The notes beneath the pieces are model-generated. The model made no database searches. It saw only the letters and a list, made by a program, of their open reading frames with translations, and was not told the DNA's origin. The translations under genes and the position numbers were made by a program. A stretch of DNA of 64,000 bases. Source: G963665085 sp963665085 (GTDB taxonomy: Bacteria; Bacteroidota; Bacteroidia; Bacteroidales; JAAAOM01). The DNA is taken from assembly GCA_963665085.2 (NCBI GenBank), contig CAXXXS010000001.1, positions 4,402,001 to 4,466,000 on the forward strand, in the 5' to 3' direction. The stretch's first letter is position 1; each line of letters begins with the position of its first letter. This document shows positions 43,837 to 50,678 of this stretch, piece by piece.

Positions 43837-44664
43837 GCTCCCGCTCCCGCGCGTTTGTAACGCGTGTTAAAGAGACAATGGCACAATTGCGGCCACTAAA
43901 CAAGAAAAGCCTTGGACAAACAGCAGGGCTTTTTTACTTAAAACAAGTAATACAGGTTTATAAAGTTGTTGTTATTTCCACGCGTTGCAAACGCGCGGAA
44001 GCTTTGTAGTAGTTTAAAACTGTTTATATTTGTTATAGAAAAAACAAACCAACATGTCAGAAAACTACAAAATACGGGAACAAGACCATGCCTATTTTTT
44101 AACATTAACAGTAGTTGGCTGGATAGATATTTTTACCAGGCCAAACCATAAATTGTTATTGGTAAAATCATTAAAACACTGCCAACAAAAGAAAGGATTG
44201 GAGTTATATGCATATTGTTTTATGCCCGGCCATATTCATTTAATAGCCAAGGCAACAGGCAAGGAGACACTTTCTGAGATACTTAGGGATTTTAAGAAAT
44301 ATACTTCCAAAAAACTAATTGAGCAGATTTTAGAAGAACCGGAAAGCAGGAGAGAATGGATGTTGGAATATTTTGGCCATGAAGCAGATAAGATAAAACG
44401 AAATAGATATTATAAAGTTTGGCAGGATGGAAACCAGCCAAAAGAAATATTTAGCAATGGATTTTTTTACGAGAAGTTGAATTATATTCATCAAAATCCT
44501 GTAGAAGATTTGATAGTAAAAAAGCCTGAAGATTATTTGTTTAGTTCGGCAAGGAATTATGCAGGTTTGGATGCATATTTAGATATTGTATTGGAAACAC
44601 AGCAACAGGTTACGTATTGATAAAGGAGTTGAGAACCACGCGTTGCAAACGCGCGGCAGCAGAG
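43837..44664 (+). mobile_element. REP-associated transposase element, copy A (828 bp)
   Basis: The element starts GCTCCCGCTCCCGCGCG and ends CGGCAGCAGAG. Its left flank has the hairpin CGCGTT-TGT-AACGCG, a terminator-like pair AAAAGCC...GGGCTTTTTT (43905-43935) and ACGCGTTGCAAACGCGCGG just before the gene; the last motif is repeated after the gene. It is identical by eye to 46885-47712 over all 828 bp, so one copy is recent or the two are kept alike by gene conversion. It joins an IS3 remnant on the left to a truncated toxin cassette on the right. Confidence 0.85.
44054..44620 (+). CDS. REP-associated tyrosine transposase (RAYT, Y1 HUH), copy A
   Basis: 188 residues of the Y1/IS200-like transposase superfamily, RAYT branch. 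The HUH metal motif is H60-I-H62 in M-P-G-H-I-H-L-I, and the catalytic tyrosine is probably Y144 in K-L-N-Y-I-H-Q-N-P-V. W-Q-D-G-N-Q-P and the L-F-S-S-A-R-N-Y end are typical of RAYT proteins. These single-strand nucleases recognise REP hairpins; here both flanks carry a GCG-rich hairpin. The protein is identical to copy B at 47102. It is intact, so it could act in trans on the surrounding P (and perhaps Q) elements. Confidence 0.92.
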   Translation: MSENYKIREQDHAYFLTLTVVGWIDIFTRPNHKLLLVKSLKHCQQKKGLELYAYCFMPGHIHLIAKATGKETLSEILRDFKKYTSKKLIEQILEEPESRREWMLEYFGHEADKIKRNRYYKVWQDGNQPKEIFSNGFFYEKLNYIHQNPVEDLIVKKPEDYLFSSARNYAGLDAYLDIVLETQQQVTY

Positions 44665-45133
44665 TACAAACGGGGGAGCTCCACCAAAAATTAATTATAA
44701 TGGAAGCGGAGATGAGGTTTTAAATGGCTTAATCGAATGGGGTGATTACCTATATACGGGGAATTATTATCTTAGAAAAACAGATTACGGTAAATATTAC
44801 AGCATTCGTGATGTGTTTTATAATTTACCTCATGCTTCAATGGGAGGATATAGTCCAGCAGGAGATATAAAAGGAAAATTTTATACAACGTCTGATGGAA
44901 ACAGTTTCTCCATAGCTATACATCGGATTAATAATAATTCAGTGGTAAATGGTTCAACTATGCTGAAAAATATGATATCTAATGTCCTACCAATGGGTGG
45001 AAATGAAACTTATCTTAATGTTTTTTATTACAATGGAACTAGAAGTAAGAACCAAAGTTTTAATAAAGTATTTCAAGTACAGTTTTACGGGGAATCCTTT
45101 TATTCTAAATTTAAGAATAGAATTATATTATGA
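44665..45133 (+). pseudogene. Displaced RHS toxin tip, cassette 2 (no start, 5' truncated)
   Basis: The frame is open from the right edge of RAYT element A and reads T-N-G-G-A-P-P-K-I-N-Y-N-G... to K-N-R-I-I-L at 45133, about 155 residues. T-N-G matches the start of the variable part in cassette 4 (V-T-N-G-K-I) and lies where the RHS protein has A-N-G-G-G-K-I. No ATG/GTG start with an RHS shell is present, so it is a silent tip. Its stop overlaps the next gene as ATGA. The stretch 44842-45041 is duplicated at 50479-50678. Toxin activity is unknown. Confidence 0.7.
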
Positions 45134-45552
45134 AAAAAATGAAGTTAATAATATTAAGTTTACTAAGCCTCTCTTTTTGTATTTTACAACACGATTTGCA
45201 ATATTACTTTGATCAGGCTATAAATAGATATCCTCAATTAAAAAGAATTAGTTGGGTTATTAATGAGAGTAATTCTTTAAATATTGAGGATAAACACCTT
45301 CAAATTGAGGCAATATCAAAGACTCCAGATACAACATATTTTGTAACATTTGATATATTTCTTAATGATAGTTCCTCTTTTATCAATCTGTTAGAGTTCG
45401 CAGAAATTACTTCAGATGTTGATTTTGAGTATTATACTGGCTTTGATTCAAATTTAAAGCAAGTGTTTAGCTATAAATATCCAAAGAACAATCCAGATAG
45501 TATTATCTTTATTTCAGGAGAAGAATACTATCGTTATAAAGGATTAAGATAA
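45130..45552 (+). CDS. Candidate immunity protein, cassette 2 (Imm2)
   Basis: 140 residues overlapping the toxin tip's stop by ATGA, which implies translational coupling typical of a toxin-immunity pair. A hydrophobic N-terminus (M-K-L-I-I-L-S-L-L-S-L-S-F-C) is a signal peptide, possibly of lipoprotein type (S-F-C-I), so the mature protein would act in the envelope. The mature region is beta-rich and acidic. No known immunity family is recognised. The gene is intact although its toxin is truncated. Confidence 0.6.
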   Translation: MKKMKLIILSLLSLSFCILQHDLQYYFDQAINRYPQLKRISWVINESNSLNIEDKHLQIEAISKTPDTTYFVTFDIFLNDSSSFINLLEFAEITSDVDFEYYTGFDSNLKQVFSYKYPKNNPDSIIFISGEEYYRYKGLR

Positions 45553-45575
45553 ATATTAAAATGAGTTTAAAGATG

Positions 45576-45824
45576 CCCCCCGGATGCTCGTAGCATGTCC
45601 GAATAACTAAAAACAAAACATCAATGCGGTTGGGCGTTTGCATTTGCAACGTCCAATCTTGCTTGGTAGCATTTGCTACCATTTAGTAACACAAAAGAAT
45701 ATTATTTTTGGTAATGCTGTAAAAACGATGAGATAATTTGCCAAAGGCAAGGCAGCAAATGCTGCCAGAAAGAAGAAATCGTAGCGGATGCAACGATTAA
45801 CAGCGGAAGCTATGGGCATCGGGG
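45576..45824. repeat. Q element copy Q3, full length (~249 bp)
   Basis: It starts with CCCCCC and GGATGCTC and ends GCATCGGGG, so the ends are near-inverted. Inside, in order, are GGATGCT/AGCATGTCC; GGGCGTTTGC-ATTT-GCAACGTCC; GGTAGC-ATTT-GCTACC; GGCAGC-AAAT-GCTGCC; and a palindromic AATCGT...ACGATT. It is identical to 49591-49834 over 244 bp (offset 4010). Its right end reads in frame into the next toxin stub (S-Y-G-H-R-G). Confidence 0.85.
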
Positions 45825-45945
45825 AAATTTAGCAACTAGATATTTAGAACAATTTGTTATTTGGGACGGAAGAATTCCATTTAAAAAATATCCATATAAA
45901 GAATATAATATAAACTATAGAGGAACTGTTAAAATCAGAAATTAA
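45825..45945 (+). pseudogene. Displaced toxin tip stub, cassette 3
   Basis: Only the last ~40 codons remain: N-L-A-T-R-Y-L-E-Q-F-V-I-W-D-G-R...Y-R-G-T-V-K-I-R-N, then TAA at 45943-45945. The frame continues leftward into Q3 to about 45718 with no start codon. The upstream toxin sequence was replaced by the Q element. Identified by its position between a Q element and an immunity-like gene 4 bp downstream. Confidence 0.55.
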
Positions 45946-45949
45946 AAAT

Positions 45950-46649
45950 ATGAAGAAAAAAAAATTACATATAATTATAATTCTACTAGTAATAATTCTA
46001 TTGTTTTTGTTTTTTCCTAGAAGTACAAATAAAATGGAAAAAATTGCTTGTACAGAATTCAAAAGATTTTTATTTTCATCAAATCTTAATCTAGAAATTA
46101 ATGACTTTAAAGGTCCTGTGGTGACAAAAAGTAATATTCTAAATGGAGCTAAATTTACATGGTATAAGATTTTACCATTTAATGATACAGCTATGATTTC
46201 AATAAATGTTAACAAAAGAATATCTTTAGGTACCACTAATACTGCAAATTATAGTTTTAATTATCTATCTGAACCAAATAAAAAAATAACTTCGATATTT
46301 AATTCAAAAAAAAAAATATTCTGAAAAAACTATTTTTAGTCTGCATGAAAAACAAGAATTTCTTTATCATAAAGATAGTCTACCATATTTGACAATATCT
46401 CCAGAAAAATTAATTTACTTGATTAATAATGGATATTTTGACAAGATACACCAAGTAAAGAATGTTTATATGGTTTTATTTGAAGAACCTATTGGTTATG
46501 TTGAAGTTCAGAAAAATAAAGAATATACAATAGGAGCAAGGATAACAGAATATGATTCTTTAAAATTGTTTATAGAGCCAGTACATATTTCTGACACAAT
46601 ATATAATAATTTAGTATACAAAAAAAATGGAATAGAGTACATTAAGTGA
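45950..46649 (+). pseudogene. Candidate immunity gene, cassette 3, frameshifted at A11 (Imm3)
   Basis: The first part encodes 124 residues starting with a long hydrophobic segment (M-K-K-K-K-L-H-I-I-I-I-L-L-V), then stops at K-K-K-I-F. The frame breaks at eleven A residues (46306-46316). Removing one A joins it to the downstream frame (K-Y-S-E-K-T-I-F-S-L...) up to G-I-E-Y-I-K at 46649, giving about 232 residues. So the gene is frameshifted, phase-variable by slippage, or affected by a homopolymer error. It would be membrane-anchored or exported. Assigned as immunity by its position after a toxin stub. Confidence 0.55.
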
Positions 46650-46652
46650 AAG

Positions 46653-46884
46653 CCCCCCCGCTCCAGCGCGTTTGTAACGCGTTGCGAAGATACAATGGCA
46701 CAATTGCAGCCAGAAATAAGAAAGCCTTGCATAAGCAGCAGGGCTTTACTTATTATTAAAAACAACTAAATTTTTAAGTTTATTTGCAGCTGAAACCTTG
46801 GATGCAAGTAGTTTGCATGAATAACCAAAAACAAAACATCAAAGCGGTTGGGCATAGTTTTACTATATCCAATCTTGCTTGGTT
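46653..46884. repeat. P element followed by variant Q element (Q4)
   Basis: 46653-46797 is a P element (CCCCCCC then GCTCCAGCGCG, CGCGTT-TGT-AACGCG, AAAGCC...GGGCTTT), almost the same as 28924-29061. 46798-46884 is a Q variant. Its linker is conserved, but the hairpin arm is GGGCATAGT/ACTATATCC instead of GGGCGTTTGC/GCAACGTCC, so pairing is kept while sequence differs. RAYT copy B starts directly after it. Confidence 0.75.
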
Positions 46885-47712
46885 GCTCCCGCTCCCGCGC
46901 GTTTGTAACGCGTGTTAAAGAGACAATGGCACAATTGCGGCCACTAAACAAGAAAAGCCTTGGACAAACAGCAGGGCTTTTTTACTTAAAACAAGTAATA
47001 CAGGTTTATAAAGTTGTTGTTATTTCCACGCGTTGCAAACGCGCGGAAGCTTTGTAGTAGTTTAAAACTGTTTATATTTGTTATAGAAAAAACAAACCAA
47101 CATGTCAGAAAACTACAAAATACGGGAACAAGACCATGCCTATTTTTTAACATTAACAGTAGTTGGCTGGATAGATATTTTTACCAGGCCAAACCATAAA
47201 TTGTTATTGGTAAAATCATTAAAACACTGCCAACAAAAGAAAGGATTGGAGTTATATGCATATTGTTTTATGCCCGGCCATATTCATTTAATAGCCAAGG
47301 CAACAGGCAAGGAGACACTTTCTGAGATACTTAGGGATTTTAAGAAATATACTTCCAAAAAACTAATTGAGCAGATTTTAGAAGAACCGGAAAGCAGGAG
47401 AGAATGGATGTTGGAATATTTTGGCCATGAAGCAGATAAGATAAAACGAAATAGATATTATAAAGTTTGGCAGGATGGAAACCAGCCAAAAGAAATATTT
47501 AGCAATGGATTTTTTTACGAGAAGTTGAATTATATTCATCAAAATCCTGTAGAAGATTTGATAGTAAAAAAGCCTGAAGATTATTTGTTTAGTTCGGCAA
47601 GGAATTATGCAGGTTTGGATGCATATTTAGATATTGTATTGGAAACACAGCAACAGGTTACGTATTGATAAAGGAGTTGAGAACCACGCGTTGCAAACGC
47701 GCGGCAGCAGAG
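46885..47712 (+). mobile_element. REP-associated transposase element, copy B (828 bp)
   Basis: Identical by eye to 43837-44664 (offset 3048), with the same ends, hairpins and transposase. Its right edge (GCAGCAGAG) runs directly into the 85-bp block shared with the RHS gene; the last two bases, AG, are common to both. Recombination between the two copies would excise or duplicate 3048 bp carrying cassettes 2 and 3. Confidence 0.85.
47102..47668 (+). CDS. REP-associated tyrosine transposase (RAYT, Y1 HUH), copy B
   Basis: 188 residues, identical to the protein encoded at 44054-44620, with HUH motif H60-I-H62 and candidate nucleophile Y144. Both copies are intact, so the enzyme is likely still made. 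It lies in the same orientation as all cassettes and as the RHS gene. The ACGCGTTGCAAACGCG palindromes on both sides are the expected recognition hairpins. Confidence 0.92.
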   Translation: MSENYKIREQDHAYFLTLTVVGWIDIFTRPNHKLLLVKSLKHCQQKKGLELYAYCFMPGHIHLIAKATGKETLSEILRDFKKYTSKKLIEQILEEPESRREWMLEYFGHEADKIKRNRYYKVWQDGNQPKEIFSNGFFYEKLNYIHQNPVEDLIVKKPEDYLFSSARNYAGLDAYLDIVLETQQQVTY

Positions 47713-48215
47713 AAAACACTTATTCAGGATTAAGTCTCTTAAATTCAGGTACAAAATCTGTTGCAGGGCTTAGAAGGATTTTTGGTAATTTAGGGAATGA
47801 TGTTACAAACGGGAAAATTAGACCTCCTCGAATTAGTAAATATGGTGATGCTACTATAAGTGAGCAAATCATTTTTTGGATGGAATATATTGAGGCTAAT
47901 CCTAACGAAAGGTTATACCATGATGATCTTATTGCTCCAGATATCTTTTCTAATGCTTATGCTAAATATAAGGGATTTATAGAAGCAACATCTGATAGAG
48001 AGAATTCCTTTGGAGGATCTGAATATACTATTATCAATCCTAAATCAACTTCCCCTAATAATAGAATTTCTGATGTAGGGCTCATAAGAAAAGTTAATAG
48101 ACTTAGTATTAGATTATATCCAAACTATGATAAGGGCAATGGTGCTGATGCAATTGTTATTTATATTTATGACAATAAACAATATAATGAGGTGTTAAAT
48201 AGAATATTTAATTAA
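47711..48215 (+). pseudogene. Displaced RHS toxin tip with constant block, cassette 4
   Basis: Open frame of about 168 codons starting inside the 85-bp block (47711-47795) identical to RHS 42082-42166 and in the same codon phase: E-N-T-Y-S-G...F-G-N-L-G, then the variable part N-D-V-T-N-G-K-I-R-P-P-R-I-S... to V-L-N-R-I-F-N and stop. The end resembles the active tip (L-L-N-R-I-Y-G-N). It has no proper start codon (a TTG at 47634 lies out of frame within the transposase gene), so it is a silent but exchange-ready tip. The matching immunity candidate follows after 8 bp. Toxin family not recognised. Confidence 0.75.
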
Positions 48216-48223
48216 AAAAGAAA

Positions 48224-48748
48224 ATGAAAGGAGTAATAATTATTGTTATTTTAATTTTTACGTTTTTATTTAATAGTGAAAATTTTAAGCAGGAATCTTT
48301 TAGAAATCATTATGAGTGTTTGAAAATTTTAAATCCACAGATCCCTATGGGTAATTGGAGATTAGAACAACACTATAATTCATTTGAAAAAGAATATTAT
48401 TCATTCTATATGGATAAAATAGATACATTTTACAATATATCATTTTATGTTAAAGATAGTGAATCTGTTTTGTGTGAAAAAAAATATATGATATTAGAAT
48501 ATCAGAAAAAATATTCTGATTTAAATAATAATTATTATTTACTAATGGATTACGATACATTATATTTTTATCAACAATCGAAAAAGTCGAACCAGAAAAA
48601 ATTTTATAGGGGAAAATATTATTATCTATATTCTACCCCAGAAGAAATGAGAAATTATAAAAAATGTCAACATGAATATTTTCAAGAACACTTAGATTCA
48701 TTAGTTAAAATACGAGGAGACAATCTACCAGAACTGCCATGTAATTAG
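48224..48748 (+). CDS. Candidate immunity protein, cassette 4 (Imm4)
   Basis: 174 residues starting 8 bp after the cassette 4 tip. N-terminal hydrophobic segment (M-K-G-V-I-I-I-V-I-L-I-F-T-F-L-F) is a signal peptide or membrane anchor. The rest is rich in Tyr, Lys and Glu with strands and a helical C-terminus. No family is recognised. The stop codon is directly at the edge of the next Q element. It is intact, as expected if retained to protect against sister cells carrying this tip. Confidence 0.6.
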   Translation: MKGVIIIVILIFTFLFNSENFKQESFRNHYECLKILNPQIPMGNWRLEQHYNSFEKEYYSFYMDKIDTFYNISFYVKDSESVLCEKKYMILEYQKKYSDLNNNYYLLMDYDTLYFYQQSKKSNQKKFYRGKYYYLYSTPEEMRNYKKCQHEYFQEHLDSLVKIRGDNLPELPCN

Positions 48749-48853
48749 CCCCAGATGCTCGTAGCATGTCCGAATAACTTAAAACAAAACATCAAGGCGG
48801 TTGGGCGTTTGCATTTGCAACGTCCAATCTTGCTTGGTAGCATTTGCTGCCAT
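48749..48853. repeat. Q element copy Q5 (left half)
   Basis: CCCCAGATGCTCGTAGCATGTCC, linker, GGGCGTTTGC-ATTT-GCAACGTCC, and a slightly imperfect GGTAGC-ATTT-GCTGCC hairpin. The right half is missing or decayed up to 48897. Confidence 0.75.
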
Positions 48854-48897
48854 TACCATATAGCAAACAAAGCAGTAAATTATTTTGTACATTGTAA

Positions 48898-49116
48898 ATT
48901 ACTCCGATGTATTTTGGTGTTTTCGACGGAGGAACAAGAGTATATATTGGACAGGCTTATGAAACAATAAAAGACCTAGATCCAACAGAATTTCTTAATT
49001 ACTCTAAAATTAATATTATTGCAGGGCCTATGGATAGAAGAATTAGTTATATAAAATATTATAAAAGATCATTACATAATAATGCATTAAAATATATTCA
49101 TTCATCATGGAAGTAA
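48898..49116 (+). pseudogene. Displaced toxin tip stub, cassette 5
   Basis: About 72 codons: M-Y-F-G-V-F-D-G-G-T-R-V-Y-I-G-Q-A-Y... to Y-I-H-S-S-W-K and stop. Y-F-G-V-F-D-G-G-T-R-V-Y-I-G-Q-A looks like the middle or end of a larger toxin; the upstream part is absent and a Q element lies in its place. The ATG at 48907 is probably accidental. The end overlaps the next gene's start by 10 bp, as in a coupled toxin-immunity pair. Confidence 0.55.
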
Positions 49117-49616
49117 TTTATAATTTATTTATCATTTCATTATTACAAACATCTTTTGTTTGTAATTTTAATGATTCTCTGTCTGTTCAAATACTTGGAA
49201 ATTGGGGATATTGTAAAGATGGGACTTACTTTGAGCTCTATATTAATGATTCAACTATATATGAAATGAATGATAAAATTCCTTTATTAACAAAGGAATT
49301 TTATCAAATAGAAGAAAATAAATTAGAAATTTTCAATAATGAAAATCGAGAAATTCAAAAATATATTAATATTGAATCAATTAATACAGATCATATTGTT
49401 TTCAAATTTATTGAAAAAGAGAAGTCTGTAAGGCTAGATTTATTTAGATTAAAAGAATGCATCAACATTCCTTTTTACGACAAGAATAGTCCTGAGATGA
49501 CAGAATTATTTGAAAAAGAGTTTATGAATAGAGCCAAGATTTATAGATTAAAATATAACTGTATGGAAGATAATGAAACAGTCCCCCCCCCGGATGCTCG
49601 TAGCATGTCCGAATAA
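49107..49616 (+). CDS. Candidate immunity protein, cassette 5 (Imm5)
   Basis: 169 residues with a signal-like N-terminus (Y-N-L-F-I-I-S-L-L-Q-T-S-F-V-C). Mature part: I-L-G-N-W-G-Y-C-K-D-G-T-Y-F-E-L-Y-I-N-D, similar in layout to Imm1 (N-G-I-W-C-N-Y-G-T-D-R-I-Y-K-E-I-T), suggesting a shared fold. It overlaps the toxin stub by 10 bp. Its C-terminus P-P-P-D-A-R-S-M-S-E and stop are supplied by the Q6 element, as in Imm1, so the native end has been lost. Confidence 0.6.
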   Translation: MEVIYNLFIISLLQTSFVCNFNDSLSVQILGNWGYCKDGTYFELYINDSTIYEMNDKIPLLTKEFYQIEENKLEIFNNENREIQKYINIESINTDHIVFKFIEKEKSVRLDLFRLKECINIPFYDKNSPEMTELFEKEFMNRAKIYRLKYNCMEDNETVPPPDARSMSE

Positions 49617-49834
49617 CTAAAAACAAAACATCAATGCGGTTGGGCGTTTGCATTTGCAACGTCCAATCTTGCTTGGTAGCATTTGCTACCATTTAGTAAC
49701 ACAAAAGAATATTATTTTTGGTAATGCTGTAAAAACGATGAGATAATTTGCCAAAGGCAAGGCAGCAAATGCTGCCAGAAAGAAGAAATCGTAGCGGATG
49801 CAACGATTAACAGCGGAAGCTATGGGCATCGGGG
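49583..49834. repeat. Q element copy Q6, full length
   Basis: Nine C residues then GGATGCTC..., identical to Q3 from 49591 to 49834 (244 bp), ending GCATCGGGG. It differs from Q3 only in the length of the C tract before it. It brackets, with Q3, a 4010-bp unit carrying cassettes 3 to 5. Confidence 0.88.
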
Positions 49835-49910
49835 TTCTGTACAAAGAGAAATAAACACCTTTAGAGCACAATTAAAAGCAATAGAAGATTTACTTAATTG
49901 TATTAAATAA
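49835..49910 (+). pseudogene. Displaced toxin tip stub, cassette 6
   Basis: About 24 codons in frame with the Q6 end (Y-G-H-R-G then S-V-Q-R-E-I-N-T-F-R-A-Q-L-K-A-I-E-D-L-L-N-C-I-K) and TAA at 49908-49910. Only a tail helix of the former toxin is left. It uses the same Q reading frame as cassette 3. Confidence 0.5.
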
Positions 49911-49917
49911 ATAATTA

Positions 49918-50214
49918 ATGGAAAAGACAAATAGAGTTGCAACAATTATTGACAATTTGAATAAGTCAAGGAAGGTAGCTTCTTATAACAGAGAAAAAGA
50001 AAATGAATCAGAGACTCTTGCTCATTGCTTTTTAGATATTGAGGAATCGTGTAAAGTTATGATAACTGAATTGTTTCCTAAGTTGTTGTCAGACAATATG
50101 AATGAGGATGATATCGATGAGATAATTTATGATATAGGTGAAGAATTTCGTCATGTACTATATCATATTAAAGATTCAATATTTTATAATTATTTGCAGG
50201 AAAATTTGATGTGA
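49918..50214 (+). CDS. Candidate immunity protein, cassette 6 (Imm6)
   Basis: 98 acidic, helical residues without a signal peptide, unlike the other five immunity candidates, so the cognate toxin may have acted in the cytoplasm. Its pattern (E-T-L-A-H-C-F-L-D-I-E-E-S-C, D-D-I-D-E-I-I-Y-D-I-G-E-E-F-R-H) resembles small four-helix immunity proteins of contact-dependent systems. It starts 7 bp after the toxin stub. Assigned by position and size. Confidence 0.55.
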   Translation: MEKTNRVATIIDNLNKSRKVASYNREKENESETLAHCFLDIEESCKVMITELFPKLLSDNMNEDDIDEIIYDIGEEFRHVLYHIKDSIFYNYLQENLM

Positions 50215-50260
50215 TTATAGTGATTCGATTTATTTGAGTGTTAATATAGAAATTGACCAT

Positions 50261-50475
50261 CCCAGATGCTCGTAGCATGTCCGAATAACTTAAAACAAAA
50301 CATCAAGTGCGGTTGGGCGTTTGCATTTGCAACGTCCAATCTTACTTGGTAGCATTTGCTACCATTTAGCAGCAGTAAAAGATATTATTTGCTGCAATGT
50401 TATAAAGAAGGTTGGTAAATTTGCCTAAGGCAAGACAGCAAATGCTGTCGGCTATGAGATGAATCTACGATTAAC
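50261..50475. repeat. Q element copy Q7, diverged
   Basis: CCCAGATGCTCGTAGCATG, linker, GGGCGTTTGC-ATTT-GCAACGTCC, GGTAGC-ATTT-GCTACC, a changed middle, then GACAGCAAATGCTGTC, whose stem differs from GGCAGC/GCTGCC but still pairs. It ends ATTAAC, followed by six G residues at the junction with the toxin fragment. Confidence 0.75.
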
Positions 50476-50678
50476 GGGGGGAGGATATAGTCCAGCAGGA
50501 GATATAAAAGGAAAATTTTATACAACGTCTGATGGAAACAGTTTCTCCATAGCTATACATCGGATTAATAATAATTCAGTGGTAAATGGTTCAACTATGC
50601 TGAAAAATATGATATCTAATGTCCTACCAATGGGTGGAAATGAAACTTATCTTAATGTTTTTTATTACAATGGAACTA

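Noticed and set aside
46508..46951. Minus-strand frames of 61-85 codons over 46508-46951
   Set aside because: They are translations of the P/Q repeats (similar frames occur at 28793-29029 and 52510-52794) and have no conserved protein features.
43966..47199. 61-codon frames overlapping the start of each RAYT gene
   Set aside because: They are out-of-frame reads of the repeat flank and transposase 5' end; the HUH motif is in the other frame.
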